DNA from: Prunella strophiata
Lineage: Eukaryota > Chordata > Aves > Passeriformes > Prunellidae
Length of the DNA: 64,000 nucleotides
Reading direction: 5' to 3'
Assembly (NCBI GenBank): GCA_036583965.1
Contig: JAZBQD010000019.1
Span: 1,178,001-1,242,000, forward strand
The translations under genes were made by a program, and so were the position numbers. Below are positions 46,701 to 54,570 of the stretch, piece after piece. The notes under the pieces were generated by a model that was not told the origin of the DNA, searched no databases, and saw only the letters and a list, made by a program, of their open reading frames with translations. The number at the start of each line of letters is the position of its first letter. Positions within the stretch are counted from its first letter, which is position 1.

Positions 46701-48051
46701 CAGAAAGGTGATAAAGTTCTGGCATGGCTGCCCAGGGAGGTGGTGCAGTCACCATCCCTGGGTGTGTTTAACAAAGCCTGGATGTGGCACTGGGTGCCAG
46801 GGTTTAGGTGAGGGGTTGGGGCTGGGCTGGACTCGATGATCTTGGAAGTCTCTACCAACCCAATGATTCTGTGAATTCTGTGAATAAGGGGGACAAAACA
46901 CCAAATCCATCTGCAGCCCCTCATTCTTTAAGGTGTTTTGTGCCAAACCAGCCACACAGTGAGGCAAATGAAGTGGAGCTGAAAGGAAGGAAGCTCCTGA
47001 GGAGATCTCACCTTTGGATCCATCCATGATTCCCCACAGGTAGATGAATAAGGAGCGGATCCCCATCTGCAGCAGCAGCTCGTACCCGTGGTACAGACTG
47101 ATACAAAGGGCAAAGTCTCCTTCAATGATGCCTTGATGGATTCCCTGGGGAGAAAAGCAGATCCTGATGGAATCAGGAAGTGGCTGAGGAGCAGGAATGC
47201 CACTGCCATTCCTGCCCAAAACCAGGGTGACACCTGAGGAGCAGAGCAAACCCCAAAGTGATGCCCAGAGAGCAGTTTGTTCATCAGAGCCTTCAGGGGA
47301 CAGACTGCACAATGCTCAAGGCAATCCTCTTCTACCTCCAAAACACCTCTATTATCTCCCAAAATTAGCTCATCAACCCTCTGACAGCTGAACCATCAGC
47401 ATTTGGGAAAACCAGGGATTTCTGGCACATCCACCCAGGCTATGGAATTAAGTCAGGAAAGTTGCCTTGCTTACACTGAAGGAGATTTCCCATAGCTCTA
47501 TTTGAGGTACATGGTCTTTTTTTAGGCAATTTTCTTTAAGTTAACAAAATTTGATCACCATCCATTCCAGGAGGATTTACCAAAAAACAGGAGCAGGAAT
47601 ATACCCTTGAGGGGAAAATGAAAACTTGGCTGTCAGTGATTACAATGTAAGTTCTCAAAACAATTTCACTTAAATGGAGTGCTTGATCTTTTCCTTAACT
47701 CTTCTCAACTGGCATCCAGAAATATGGAACAATTAGGAATATTTTATAGATTTCATAAATGATCCTAAATATCTCTCCCATCTCAAACCATGCTGTGATT
47801 CTATTTTATTCCATGGCTAAAAACAGAAATCTACTTAAAATGTCTCCGGAAATATTGCAACGATGGATTATTCCTATTTATTCACTACTTTAATAGCATG
47901 AAATAAATAAAGAACTTACTGCATGTTGTGCAGAGGGGTTCTTCCTGTACTGATCCCTTGCCAGGATGATCTGGTACTTGGTCAGGCTGGGAATATCCCT
48001 CCTGGATAAAACTCCCACCTTAATCAGGCGCCCAGCAAATGCTTCCAGCAC
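16618..48051 (-). CDS. FANCM: FANCM, Fanconi anaemia group M DNA translocase/helicase, gene span with internal gaps
   Basis: FANCM is an SF2 translocase that remodels stalled forks and R-loops and anchors the Fanconi core complex, working with FAAP24 and MHF in the nucleus. Exons in transcript order (high to low coordinate) are 48051-47920, 47144-47012, 46348-46220, 45804-45703, 44297-44104, 42789-42583, 37970-37736, 29123-28966 and 26519-26367, then the C-terminal exon 16747-16618. The first nine join without any frame error. They cover the insert between RecA1 and RecA2, all of RecA2 with motifs V and VI, and the region after the helicase. Not found are the exons for motifs I-III (which should lie above 48051), the large central exon, and the ERCC4-like nuclease exons (expected between 26366 and 16748, where a 500-N gap lies). 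FANCM is convergent with MIS18BP1, as in other vertebrates. Confidence 0.92.
16797..19553. repeat. Minisatellite C, 42-bp monomer, about 65 copies, in the last FANCM intron
   Basis: The period is exactly 42, for example AACACGGGAGATCC recurring at 16801 and 16843. Main variants are CCCGGCC/CCGAGCC and CCCCGGG/CCCCTGG/CCTCTGG. Rightmost units (from about 19040) are more varied, with some shortened. Because 42 is divisible by three and stops are absent, several frames stay open for about 1000 codons. There are four G-runs per unit on the plus strand. Confidence 0.97.
19633..19868. repeat. Tandem repeat D, 59-bp monomer, four copies
   Basis: Copies begin at 19633, 19692, 19751 and 19810 with GAAAATCACAGGTT. 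A few substitutions separate them. Confidence 0.93.
20186..20685. other. Assembly gap, exactly 500 N
   Basis: The run of N is 500 long, a round number typical of a gap of unknown size. It falls in the FANCM stretch where the exons for the central region and the ERCC4-like nuclease domain should be. Confidence 0.99.
21365..21520 (+). mobile_element. CR1 LINE 3' fragment
   Basis: GTGGCAGTGCCCAAGGCCAG and GGGAGGTGTCCCTGCCATGG in sense orientation. Confidence 0.75.
23300..23700 (-). mobile_element. CR1 LINE 3' region
   Basis: Starts ACCATGGAAGGGCTGGAAAG. Same subfamily and order as 15640-16140. Confidence 0.85.
24430..24755 (+). mobile_element. CR1 LINE 3' end with ATTCTGTG tail
   Basis: Runs from CTCAGCCTGGACAAAAGGAG to TTCTTCCAACCTCATGATTC followed by TGTGATTCTGTG, the diagnostic CR1 end. 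Confidence 0.88.
24954..25285. repeat. Tandem repeat E, about 80-bp monomer, four copies
   Basis: AAACTAGAAACAAG recurs at 24972, 25052, 25131 and 25212. Units are A-rich and separated by A-runs. The repeat may belong to the upstream part of an LTR (see the adjacent entry). Confidence 0.9.
24954..25540 (+). mobile_element. Possible solo LTR of an endogenous retrovirus
   Basis: A tandem-repeated A-rich part is followed by an AT-rich stretch, an AATAAA at about 25481 (GGAATAAAAGTTTTT) and a pyrimidine-rich tail. This resembles U3-R-U5 order. No internal viral genes, primer-binding site or target duplication were confirmed, so this is tentative. Confidence 0.35.
26367..26519 (-). CDS. FANCM: FANCM exon, MHF-binding region part 2
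   Basis: Acceptor TTTCCCCTGCAG precedes 26519 and the donor gtgagc follows 26367. It encodes [20 protein letters not shown] and then [18 protein letters not shown], which match the second MHF-binding element (LSEW-LWQ-PLPT-VDHSD-C-HF). It is 51 codons, phase 0 to 0. The next exon in the transcript is not found. Confidence 0.92.
26665..26785 (+). mobile_element. CR1 LINE 3' fragment, diverged
   Basis: GGGGAAGGTGTCCCTGCTTA to CCATCCTGGGACTCTGTGAA in sense orientation, next to the FANCM exon at 26367-26519. Confidence 0.65.
26999..28874. repeat. Minisatellite F, 32-bp monomer, about 58 near-perfect copies
   Basis: The unit contains TTCATTTTGTGCCCATTTGG and GTCCATCTTGGG. Copies are almost identical. 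A T-run (about 26982-26997) precedes the array. It ends 91 bp from FANCM exon 28966-29123. All plus-strand frames are open because the 32-bp unit has no stop codon in any register. Confidence 0.97.
28966..29123 (-). CDS. FANCM: FANCM exon, MHF-binding region part 1
   Basis: Acceptor TTCCCCCCCCACAG precedes 29123 and the donor gtgagt follows 28966. It encodes [20 protein letters not shown] and then LPRVQFETL, matching the part of FANCM that binds the MHF1-MHF2 histone-fold dimer. The carried base plus GC gives a glycine codon, so phase is intact. The exon is flanked on both sides by arrays of the same 32-bp satellite. Confidence 0.93.
29848..29925 (-). mobile_element. Short CR1 3'-end fragments
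   Basis: AATCATGGAATGTTGAGTGG and a preceding GTTGAGTGGGAAGGGACCC are two partial copies of the 3' end. Confidence 0.5.
30224..31049. repeat. Minisatellite G, same 32-bp family as F, about 26 copies, more varied
   Basis: It has the same unit and orientation as array F, but many units carry TTTTGGTTCATC in place of TTTGGGTCCATC and some have one- or two-base deletions. It lies on the other side of FANCM exon 28966-29123. Confidence 0.95.
31183..31350 (-). mobile_element. CR1 LINE 3' fragment at the left edge of minisatellite H
   Basis: GAATATCCTGAGTGGGAAGG to GCCCAAGGCCCCTGGAGCTG in minus orientation. The 22-bp array starts about 25 bp beyond it. Confidence 0.75.
31375..35699. repeat. Minisatellite H, 22-bp monomer, about 195 copies
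   Basis: The unit is CCCTGGGACTGAGCCCTGGT plus CA. The left 1.1 kb (to about 32510) is nearly perfect. The rest mixes TCA/CCA, CCC/CTC/TCC, ACTGAG/ACTCAG and one-base indels. The last units decay into the 24-bp family seen at 36382 (CTACTCAACCCTGATCAC). It lies in the FANCM intron between exons 29123 and 37736. Confidence 0.97.
35706..36381 (-). mobile_element. CR1 LINE 3' copy inserted in the H/I array
   Basis: Starts CAGAATCACAGAATGATGAG (the 3' tail in reverse) and extends about 676 bp to GGTCCCTTTCTGCCT. The 6-bp GATTCA stands on both sides (35700-35705 and 36382-36387). Confidence 0.93.
36382..36800. repeat. Minisatellite I, 24-bp monomer, continuation of H beyond a CR1 insertion
   Basis: Units read ACTCAACCCTGCCCACCTCT plus GGCT with variants. 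They resemble H units (ACTCAGCCCTGGCCACC). The CR1 at 35706-36381 sits between H and I with GATTCA at both borders. Confidence 0.9.
37350..37510 (+). mobile_element. CR1 LINE 3' fragment
   Basis: CAGAGCAGCTGTGGCTGCCC and GGGGAAGGTGTCCCTGCCCA in sense orientation. Confidence 0.75.
37736..37970 (-). CDS. FANCM: FANCM exon, post-helicase region
   Basis: Acceptor CCTTCCCTTTCAG precedes 37970 and the donor gtaaga follows 37736. It encodes [20 protein letters not shown] and then [18 protein letters not shown], the conserved stretch directly after motif VI. It joins the motif VI exon (42583) in phase 0 across a 4.6-kb intron that also holds the stray FKBP3 exon. Confidence 0.94.
38710..38805. repeat. 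Tandem repeat, 32-bp monomer, three copies
   Basis: CAGCTCCAGGGACATCCCAA starts at 38711, 38743 and 38775. It is intronic in FANCM. Confidence 0.9.
38975..39085. repeat. A/C-rich low-complexity stretch
   Basis: Runs of AAAACCCCAAAA type with few other bases. No coding signal. Confidence 0.7.
40195..40585 (+). mobile_element. CR1 LINE 3' region
   Basis: GGGAATGTTCCCCTGGAGAG to CAACCCAAACCACTCCAGGG. Sense copy of the subfamily at 15640. Confidence 0.85.
40640..40920 (+). mobile_element. CR1 LINE 3' region, second subfamily
   Basis: GGAGATCAGGAAAGGCTCTT to TCCTTGAGGGTCCCTTCCAG, ending about 200 bp before the FKBP3 exon. Confidence 0.82.
41122..41257 (+). CDS. FKBP3: Isolated FKBP3 (FKBP25) exon inside a FANCM intron
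   Basis: FKBP3 is a nuclear peptidyl-prolyl isomerase. The acceptor TTTTTCTAACCTTAG ends at 41121 and the donor gtaagg begins at 41258. The 45 codons encode [20 protein letters not shown] and then [20 protein letters not shown], the start of the FK506-binding domain, with no stop or frameshift. No other FKBP3 exon (N-terminal basic tilted-helix domain or the rest of the FKBP domain) is visible on either side. In other vertebrates FKBP3 lies next to FANCM, head to head and outside it. The exon is flanked by CR1 copies on the left and a 41-bp array on the right. Either it was misplaced in assembly or it was copied or moved here; the coding sequence looks intact. Confidence 0.9.
41307..42029. 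repeat. Minisatellite, 41-bp monomer, about 17.6 copies, behind the FKBP3 exon
   Basis: The unit contains GGAATTGGTGATGCTGGAAA and TGCTCCTAGAGGGAATTACC. The first two copies read CCTGGAGG; all later ones read CCTAGAGG. It starts about 50 bp after the FKBP3 donor. Confidence 0.96.
42050..42480 (+). mobile_element. Possible LTR fragment of an endogenous retrovirus
   Basis: The segment has pyrimidine-rich blocks, a TTAAAA-type box (about 42296) and a downstream CTCTTTTGTCTCATGTAAG stretch reminiscent of R-U5. No viral genes adjoin it. It lies between the 41-bp array and the FANCM motif V/VI exon. Tentative. Confidence 0.3.
42583..42789 (-). CDS. FANCM: FANCM exon, helicase motifs V and VI
   Basis: Acceptor CTGTCCCTGCAG precedes 42789 and the donor gtgagt follows 42583. 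It encodes [20 protein letters not shown] (motif V) and [20 protein letters not shown] (motif VI, with the arginine fingers of SF2 helicases). It is 69 codons, phase 0 to 0, and very GC-rich. Confidence 0.96.
43860..43930. repeat. AT-rich low-complexity stretch
   Basis: Almost pure A/T (TAATAATAATTATTATAATT and neighbours) that can fold on itself. It lies in a FANCM intron. Confidence 0.75.
44104..44297 (-). CDS. FANCM: FANCM exon, RecA2 (motif IV region)
   Basis: Acceptor TGCCATTTTCAG precedes 44297 and the donor gtgaga follows 44104. It encodes [20 protein letters not shown] and then [30 protein letters not shown] is helicase motif IV. Phase runs 1 to 0 and matches both neighbours. Codons are much more GC-rich than in the exon at 45703-45804. 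Confidence 0.94.
44618..44780 (-). mobile_element. CR1 LINE 3' fragment
   Basis: AATCTCAGAATCCCAGACTG then CCATGGCAGGGACACCTCCC, minus orientation. Confidence 0.8.
45703..45804 (-). CDS. FANCM: FANCM exon, entry to RecA2
   Basis: Acceptor TTTCCTTTCTAG precedes 45804 and the donor gtgagt follows 45703. It encodes [20 protein letters not shown] and then HFKSW, the conserved start of the second RecA-like domain. Confidence 0.93.
46220..46348 (-). CDS. FANCM: FANCM exon, helicase insert region
   Basis: Acceptor CTCTCCCAAG precedes 46348 and the donor gtcagg follows 46220. It encodes [20 protein letters not shown] and then LQAMFSD, matching FANCM's KNELGRNxDFMxLY region. Phase is continuous on both sides. 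Confidence 0.9.
46495..46888 (+). mobile_element. CR1 LINE 3' end with ATTCTGTG tail
   Basis: GAGGAAGCACTGAGGGAGCT to CCAACCCAATGATTCTGTGA. It lies in the FANCM intron between 46348 and 47012 and is close to the copy at 24430. Confidence 0.88.
47012..47144 (-). CDS. FANCM: FANCM exon, helicase insert region
   Basis: Acceptor CTTTTCTCCCCAG precedes 47144 and the donor gtgaga follows 47012. It encodes [20 protein letters not shown] and then [20 protein letters not shown], the conserved helical insert that binds branched DNA. It passes one base to the next exon. Confidence 0.93.
47920..48051 (-). CDS. FANCM: FANCM exon, helicase insert region
   Basis: On the minus strand the acceptor TTTTGGTTGCAG precedes 48051, and the donor gtaagt follows 47920. 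It encodes [20 protein letters not shown] and then [19 protein letters not shown], which match FANCM between the two RecA domains. It is 44 codons, phase 0 to 0. This is the most 5' FANCM exon I can identify. Confidence 0.92.
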
Positions 48052-49461
48052 CTGCAACCAAAACCCAGCACAGGTGAGGGGGGGTGAGCCCCCTGAAATG
48101 ATTTTATTTTTATAGATCCTACACAACAGAACATGAGCAGCTTATTGGTTTTATCTGAGACACAGGATTTTTCAAACTGAGCTGTGCTGAATTCAGAGTG
48201 ATGTGTTACTGTACCAGGTGCTGTGCCTCAAGTTCTCCATAATCAGGATGTTTTTAGGTTAATTCCCCAAATTCCTGCCAGAGCACTTGGACAAGGCTCT
48301 CAGGCACAGAGTGGGATTGTTGGGGTGTCCTGTGCAGGGTCTCCATGATCCTTGGGGGTCCCTTCCCACACCCTCCTGCCCCAGGATAACCCTGGATGCA
48401 CCCAGGAACCGAGGAGGGGAAACTCCCCCTGGATCTGGAATGGAACAAGGGCAGACCCAGCAGAGAGGGAGAGGAGTGGGAGGGACCCCCAGGTATGGAA
48501 CAGGGCTGCAGCTCCCCTCTCACTGCTCACCCCCCAATGGCACCTTGATCCCAGGAACACTTGGATTCACCTCTGAGAAGATTAAACTGGGTGAAGGGAT
48601 GAGAGCAGGGACACAGCAGAGAGGCACAGGCACAGGCACAGCAGTGTGTCCCCTTTCCTGCAGAACCCACCCCAAAACACAGCTTGTTTTCCAACATCAC
48701 ATGTACCTGCTTTCCACCTCGCTGCAGCAAGGACAATAACCTGCACTAATGCATCCTAATCCTGTTTTTCCTCTTTGCTTCCCAGCCTTAGGTGGTCAGG
48801 ATTTTTCCACAGACTTAGTTTGGCCTGAGCACTAACTCTGCCATAATTGCAGTAATCAGATTTGTCCCACAAACACTGTTTACAACCTGTTGGCCCCAAA
48901 AAGCCCAGTGCACAGGAGCAGGCTTCTCCAAAGCTGACAGACAGTTTCTTCCATGCACACCATGTTTCCCAAGTGTTCCAGGCACTCCAGCAGCAGCACA
49001 GCTGCCCTGCCCTAAGAAGGCTATAGTGTGACAAATGCTTAATCCCTTTAGGGTCCCTTCAGCCCACTGAAAAGCATCCAACTAAACCAATAAAGCCAGG
49101 CCTAAGTCAGGCTTCCAACACTGATCCCAGCTGTGGAGCTGGTGGGGAGAAAATGTCCTGACAGGTACAGAAAGCCACGTGTGGAACTTAAACTGTGTTA
49201 ATCCCTGAGTAACAACACTCCATTTGTTACTCCAGGCACTGCTCCTCTGCTGAGTTCCCAGATCCTGTTAGGATGCACAAATATCCTTAAAAAGCACATG
49301 CTGCTCATGCTCTGGCAGTGTAGGGGGCAACTCAGTCTAACTTCTGTCTGCTTGCTTTGATTATTCCTACAGTTTAGTTCATGAATTAGTTTATAGTATT
49401 GTTCATTTATAGGTCTTTTATCTTACTCTGTGTGCAGAACCTGTGTGGCATTAAAATGAAA

Positions 49462-49665
49462 AGAGAATCACAGAATGGTTTGTGCTGGAAGGGACCTCAA
49501 ATCCCACCCAGTGCCAGCCCTGCCATGGCAGGGACACCTCCCACTGTGCCAGGCTGCTCCAGCCCCAGTGTCCAGCCTGGCCTTGGGCACTGCCAGGGAT
49601 CCAGGGGCAGCCACAGCTGCTCTGGCAATTCCAGCCCAGCCAGGAATCCCTTCCCAATATCCAAT
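49462..49665 (-). mobile_element. CR1 LINE 3' fragment
   Basis: AATCACAGAATGGTTTGTGC then CCATGGCAGGGACACCTCCC. Confidence 0.85.
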
Positions 49666-49934
49666 CTAGATCTGATCTAAAACCCTAAGGAATGGAGTGG
49701 GAATAACTGCCATCATCAATGGCAGCAGCATTAATCCCCACAGAATCAGAAATGCAAGGGGAAATTTGGAAGGGTGAAGGGAAAGTGGTGGCAGCCCCAG
49801 TTCAGCTGTGCTGGGGAATTTCCACCCTGCCCATCCACAGGGCACTGCAGGATAAGCAGCTTACAGCAGATAAAGGGAAAGCACAGACATGGAGCCAGAA
49901 TTCTGAGGGCTTTGGGGCATCCTGGGCTGCTCCT

Positions 49935-50115
49935 CTTCCCTGGCAGGGTGGCAGGGGCTGGGCTGGAATTGCCAGAGCAGCTGTGGCTGCCCCTGCATCC
50001 CTGGCAGTGCCCAAGGCCAGGTTTGGAGATTGGGGATTGGAGCAGCCTGGGACAGTGGGAGATGTCCCTGCCATGGCTCTGGAGGGGATTTAATTCCCTT
50101 CCAAGCCAAACCATT
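49935..50115 (+). mobile_element. CR1 LINE 3' fragment
   Basis: CCAGAGCAGCTGTGGCTGCC to CCAAGCCAAACCATTCCCTG in sense orientation. Confidence 0.8.
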
Positions 50116-52029
50116 CCCTGACCTTACCCTGGGCCATGGGATGGGAGCCAGGCCTGGGGCAGCCCCTCCCTGCCCACTCTGTGGCCCCTGGGACACCCAA
50201 AGGTGTCACCTGGGACACTCCAAGCCTTCCAGGTCTCCTTCATCCCCAGGGGAGCTGGGTCATGGCCTCACAGCTCCCAGGGAAAGCAAGGCAGGACTCT
50301 CCATCCCCAGGCATTCCTTCTAATTAAGGCTCATGGATTAATTAACCCAAATAAACCACTAACACCTCTAACACCACCAACAAGCAAACACCAACTGGAG
50401 GCTGCAGTAGTGCCAGGAATTTCTGGAGAAAAGAGGGGAAATAAATGAAGAAATCAAACGTTGTTTTCTTAAAATACAGCCAAAACCATTCACCAACCCA
50501 CTGGGAAGGCTGAATGCACAAAGAATGCATTTCTGATATTAGTGAGAACAAAATTAAAAATGCAGTTTAGTTTTAAGGGTTTAAAATTCAGAACTTGGTG
50601 TTTTATCACAGAGTTTGTTCCTGTTCTGTTGCTCTTCACTCCAGGCTGTACCTGACTGTGTCCCTTTAAAAGGACAGAGACAGAGATGTCTGTGCCAGCT
50701 TACAGGAAAAGGCATTTACCAAATAAACCAAAATGCTGACTGTGAAGGAAGAACTCAGTGCTTTTTATTTGAATGGATTCCACTGGAATAGCTCATTACC
50801 CTCCCATCAAACCCCAAAGAGTCAGACATGAGCACACCTGAAATGCTGAAGATGAAGCTTAAACTATGTCTCAAGTAGTGGAAACAGATTCAGGCTTTTC
50901 ACAGATGTTCTTCTTGAAAAGAAATTAATATTTTAATTAAAAAGTAATGGCCACTAAATCTGATATTTCAGCACTGGTTTATGATTTCCTACACTTGCTG
51001 CAGAGCATTTTTTTCTAAAAAGCAATTTCCATTACCTGTACTTTTCTGTTTCATCCCTTGACCTAGTTTCTAACATATAAGAAAATGATATTGTCCCTGT
51101 TTGCTCAATGTACACCCCTGTCTGATTTAATCACCTCCTGCAAAACAATCCCTGGTGCTGTTATGAAAGGCAGCAGGATCCAGTCACCTGGAGCTTCAGA
51201 ACTCCCAGGGAACAGTAAACACAACCTACTTAGGAGAGCCTCAGCAGCAGGCACTGCTCACTGATTACATTTATCTTCCTCCATACCTTCATTTTTAATT
51301 AAAAAGATAATACTTCTGGAAAAGTCCCCTCAGCCTTTCCAAAACATTTCAGTGTCGTGTTACCCAAACACAGCCATAGAATTAATTCCAATTAATTGCT
51401 CAGGAGCACTGGTGGCTTTCTCCAGCTCAGTGAGTGGAGTTCAGAGCTGACAGATTTACAGCCAGCAGATAAAAGTCAACTGGCAGAGTTATCCCATCCT
51501 GCACTGAACCTGCCAAGAGCACAAAGACTTCCTCTGTTCTGAGGTATCTCCCACAGCAAACCACAATGAGTTCTTGGAGCCCATGATGAGCTTAGAACCT
51601 GTTTTTGGAGCTCTGACAGGAGCTGAGGACTTGTGTACAGGGCAAAGAGCTGTTCCTGTGCCAGCTCCTACCTCACTAAAAACTGCTCCTAATCTGTTTT
51701 CTGTTGGCACAATAAAAAACAAAGGCTCTAAACTAACGCCCTGACCTAATTATTTTAGTGCAGATTTGCAGGGGTTCTTTACCAAAGAAAAACACCCATA
51801 AATAACTGCTAGAGTGGCTTTTCTTTCCCAGGGGAGAAGGAGGGGTGGCAGAAACCTGCTGCCAAGCAGACAGCACCTCCACAAACAGGGACTCCAAAGG
51901 TGCATCCCCTCCACAGGAGCTCCCCAAGTGCTCCCAGGCTCCCCTGGAGGGGTTTTAGACTGGGTTTTACTGGGCTGAAGGAGAGCTGCACCTTCCTCCA
52001 AACCCCCTGGCTCCAGCACTGTCAGTGCT

Positions 52030-52170
52030 CAACAGAGAATGCCAGACTGGTTTGGGTTGGAAAGGACCTTAAATCCACCCAGTGCCACCCCTGCCATGGC
52101 AGGGACACCTCCCACTGTCCCAGGCTGCTCCAAGCTCTGTCCAACCTGGCCTTGGCTACCCAGGGATCCC
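52030..52170 (-). mobile_element. CR1 LINE 3' fragment
   Basis: GGTTTGGGTTGGAAAGGACC and CCATGGCAGGGACACCTCCC. Confidence 0.8.
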
Positions 52171-54570
52171 AAAAGTAACTGCCAGGGGCAAACCACCTTT
52201 AGTGTCTGCCAGCTGGGCAGGCTCTGGAGCTCTGACTGGCACTGAGCTTCAGTTATTCCCTTGTAAAACTTCAGAGTCGTGACAAACAAACTCTGAACCA
52301 GGCAGAAAAGTGCATTTTGGGCAATTTCTTCCTGACATGTTCTCACCTGGCCAATAAAGGAAGGAAAGCAGCAGGGCACAGCAGGGTAGGGGGATTTTAG
52401 CTGATCCTGTCACTCTCCAAACCCAATACTGATCAGCCCAGTAATGATCTTGGCACCAAAGCTTTGTTATAAGTTTATATTAACTCATTCACACCCTTCC
52501 CAATCTTCCAGGGACATGAGACACACTGAAAATCCACTATTCTTCCCTGGAAACCAAAAAAACCAATACTCTGTCTTTTTCTAACAGCTGAGTTTTCTCC
52601 TGTTACAGTGGTTTTTTATTTCATAAAGGTTATAAAACAAGACCTCCAGGTTTTACTTTTCAACTAATTTCACCAAGAGCAATTTTACATTTTATTGAGA
52701 GATGCTTAAAAAAGAAGTGGCTTTTCTACATCAACTCACCACTCAGTAAGTGACTGTCAGACAGAAAGGAGCATCCACTGAGGATGGTTTGGATCTGAAA
52801 TTTTAAAGGCTGAATATCAGTTTTCCTGTTTTATTCAGAGATAGAACCTGCCAGGAATGCAGAGAACACAGCACTACCAAAACTGTGTTTTCTCAAAGAG
52901 TGGCTGTTTATTAGCCAGCAGTCATACACAAAAGTAGCAAGTTTGGAGAAAAAAACCACAACAAATAGAACAAAATATCAGCTTTTTTTCACCTGCAGTA
53001 ACAAGAAGTTCCTCTGTTACCCACCCAGACACAATTCAGTACTCTATCAAATGCACTAATTACCAAGCTCATCAGGAATCAAAGACAAATTAAATACAGA
53101 GTAATTTGTACAGATGGATTTTTAAAACAGGATTTTAAATTCCTCCCAGCCTCTTTCTCATAGTCAATATTCTGTGGCATTTGGAATATATATAGAGAAA
53201 TTTAGGCTGTGATTTTAAAACTCTTTTTCTGCTGGTTGGTTTTTCTTTGCCTTTTCTCTCATCTCCACAAAAGATGCTTCACACTTAGAAATAATTTCAT
53301 TTAAGTAACTATTAATTCTCATCATTAATGTGTAAGCAAAAGAGTTGGGACTGTTTTCCATGAATTATTTATGCAGGATGGGCAGAAAAAGAACATCCAT
53401 ACGTTGCCTCAGACAGGAATGCCAGTTCCTGGAAGAAATCTCCAAGAGGCAGGATGCCCTCCCTTGGTACTGATAACCCAAAATTCAGTGGAAAATTCCT
53501 CACCCCAGCACTGGAGTGTGTGAGGTGGGGCTGACTGGGGCAGGGATGGGTTCCCACTGTGCCTGCCCTTAGGGACTGAGGGCTCAGCCAGGTCTGGGAG
53601 GGAAATGTGCCACTGCCAGAGAATTCCCTGCAGTGAGGAGCCCGTGGTGCTGCTCTGGGGCAGCTGCCCGTGAAATCAGATCAGCACCCACCCAGGCACT
53701 TAAACAAGCACCAGCTCCAGCCTTGCTCCAGGATTTGCTTTCCCAGTGAATTCCAGAGCCTCTGGTGCTGGTTCACTGCCTGCAGCCAGAGCCCAGACCC
53801 CCTCTGAAAAATTTTCATTTTTTTGATAATTGTAATTATAATCATTATTCTTAAATTTGGTATCACTGCTATATTAATTTTGTAAGTGTTTTATTAGGCG
53901 AGTTTGTAATTTCTGGTTACATATGATTCGAATATATAGAATTTCTAAGCATTTTTAACATATGATTTTGAAAGGGGGTAGGTAACAAATTTTTAACACA
54001 ACAATAATAGTTACAGAACTTTTTCAGTACAAAACTATTTTTAAACAATTTTAACTAGTGCAAACTTAGAAAACAGTCTCTGCTTCCAGCTGTCACTCAG
54101 TTGTTTGTGCTTTCTTCTTTTGGTGTCCTCTGCTGCTCTTGGATTGGCTGTACTGTGGCTGAAGTCTTGGCAGGGATTCATTGAAGACTTGCATTTGTAG
54201 AGATGCATGCAAACCTTCTACCCCAAGTTACTTCACTCCCTGCACCCCAAAACCCTCTCAGGACATTCCCAGCAGCAGCTGTGAATTCCCCAAGGAGCAC
54301 GTCCAAGGCACAGCAGGATTTGGGTCTGCCCTGCCAGGAGCACACCAGGACTGGCACATCTCAGCCTCTGAGGCAATCCAGGGTTCACTTGCACAGCCAG
54401 CTCAGTCCCCTGGGGCTGGGGAGCCAAAGCTGGGCCTGGAGAAAGGGACTGCCCAGGAAAAGGGAAAAAGGAGGGGGCAGTGTAAGCATCACAACAGTCA
54501 CATCCCCAGCCTCCAGATTTCCCTGGAAGCATCAACAGTGCACAGGAAAGGACTATTTTCTTATTCTAAA

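Larger units (their letters stand above)
48052..54570. other. Region where FANCM 5' exons should lie, none recognised
   Basis: Contains three CR1 fragments and otherwise AT-rich unique sequence. Minus-strand reading by eye found no exon for the Walker A (GLGKT), DEAH or SATPG motifs of FANCM RecA1. Short divergent exons could be missed. Confidence 0.5.
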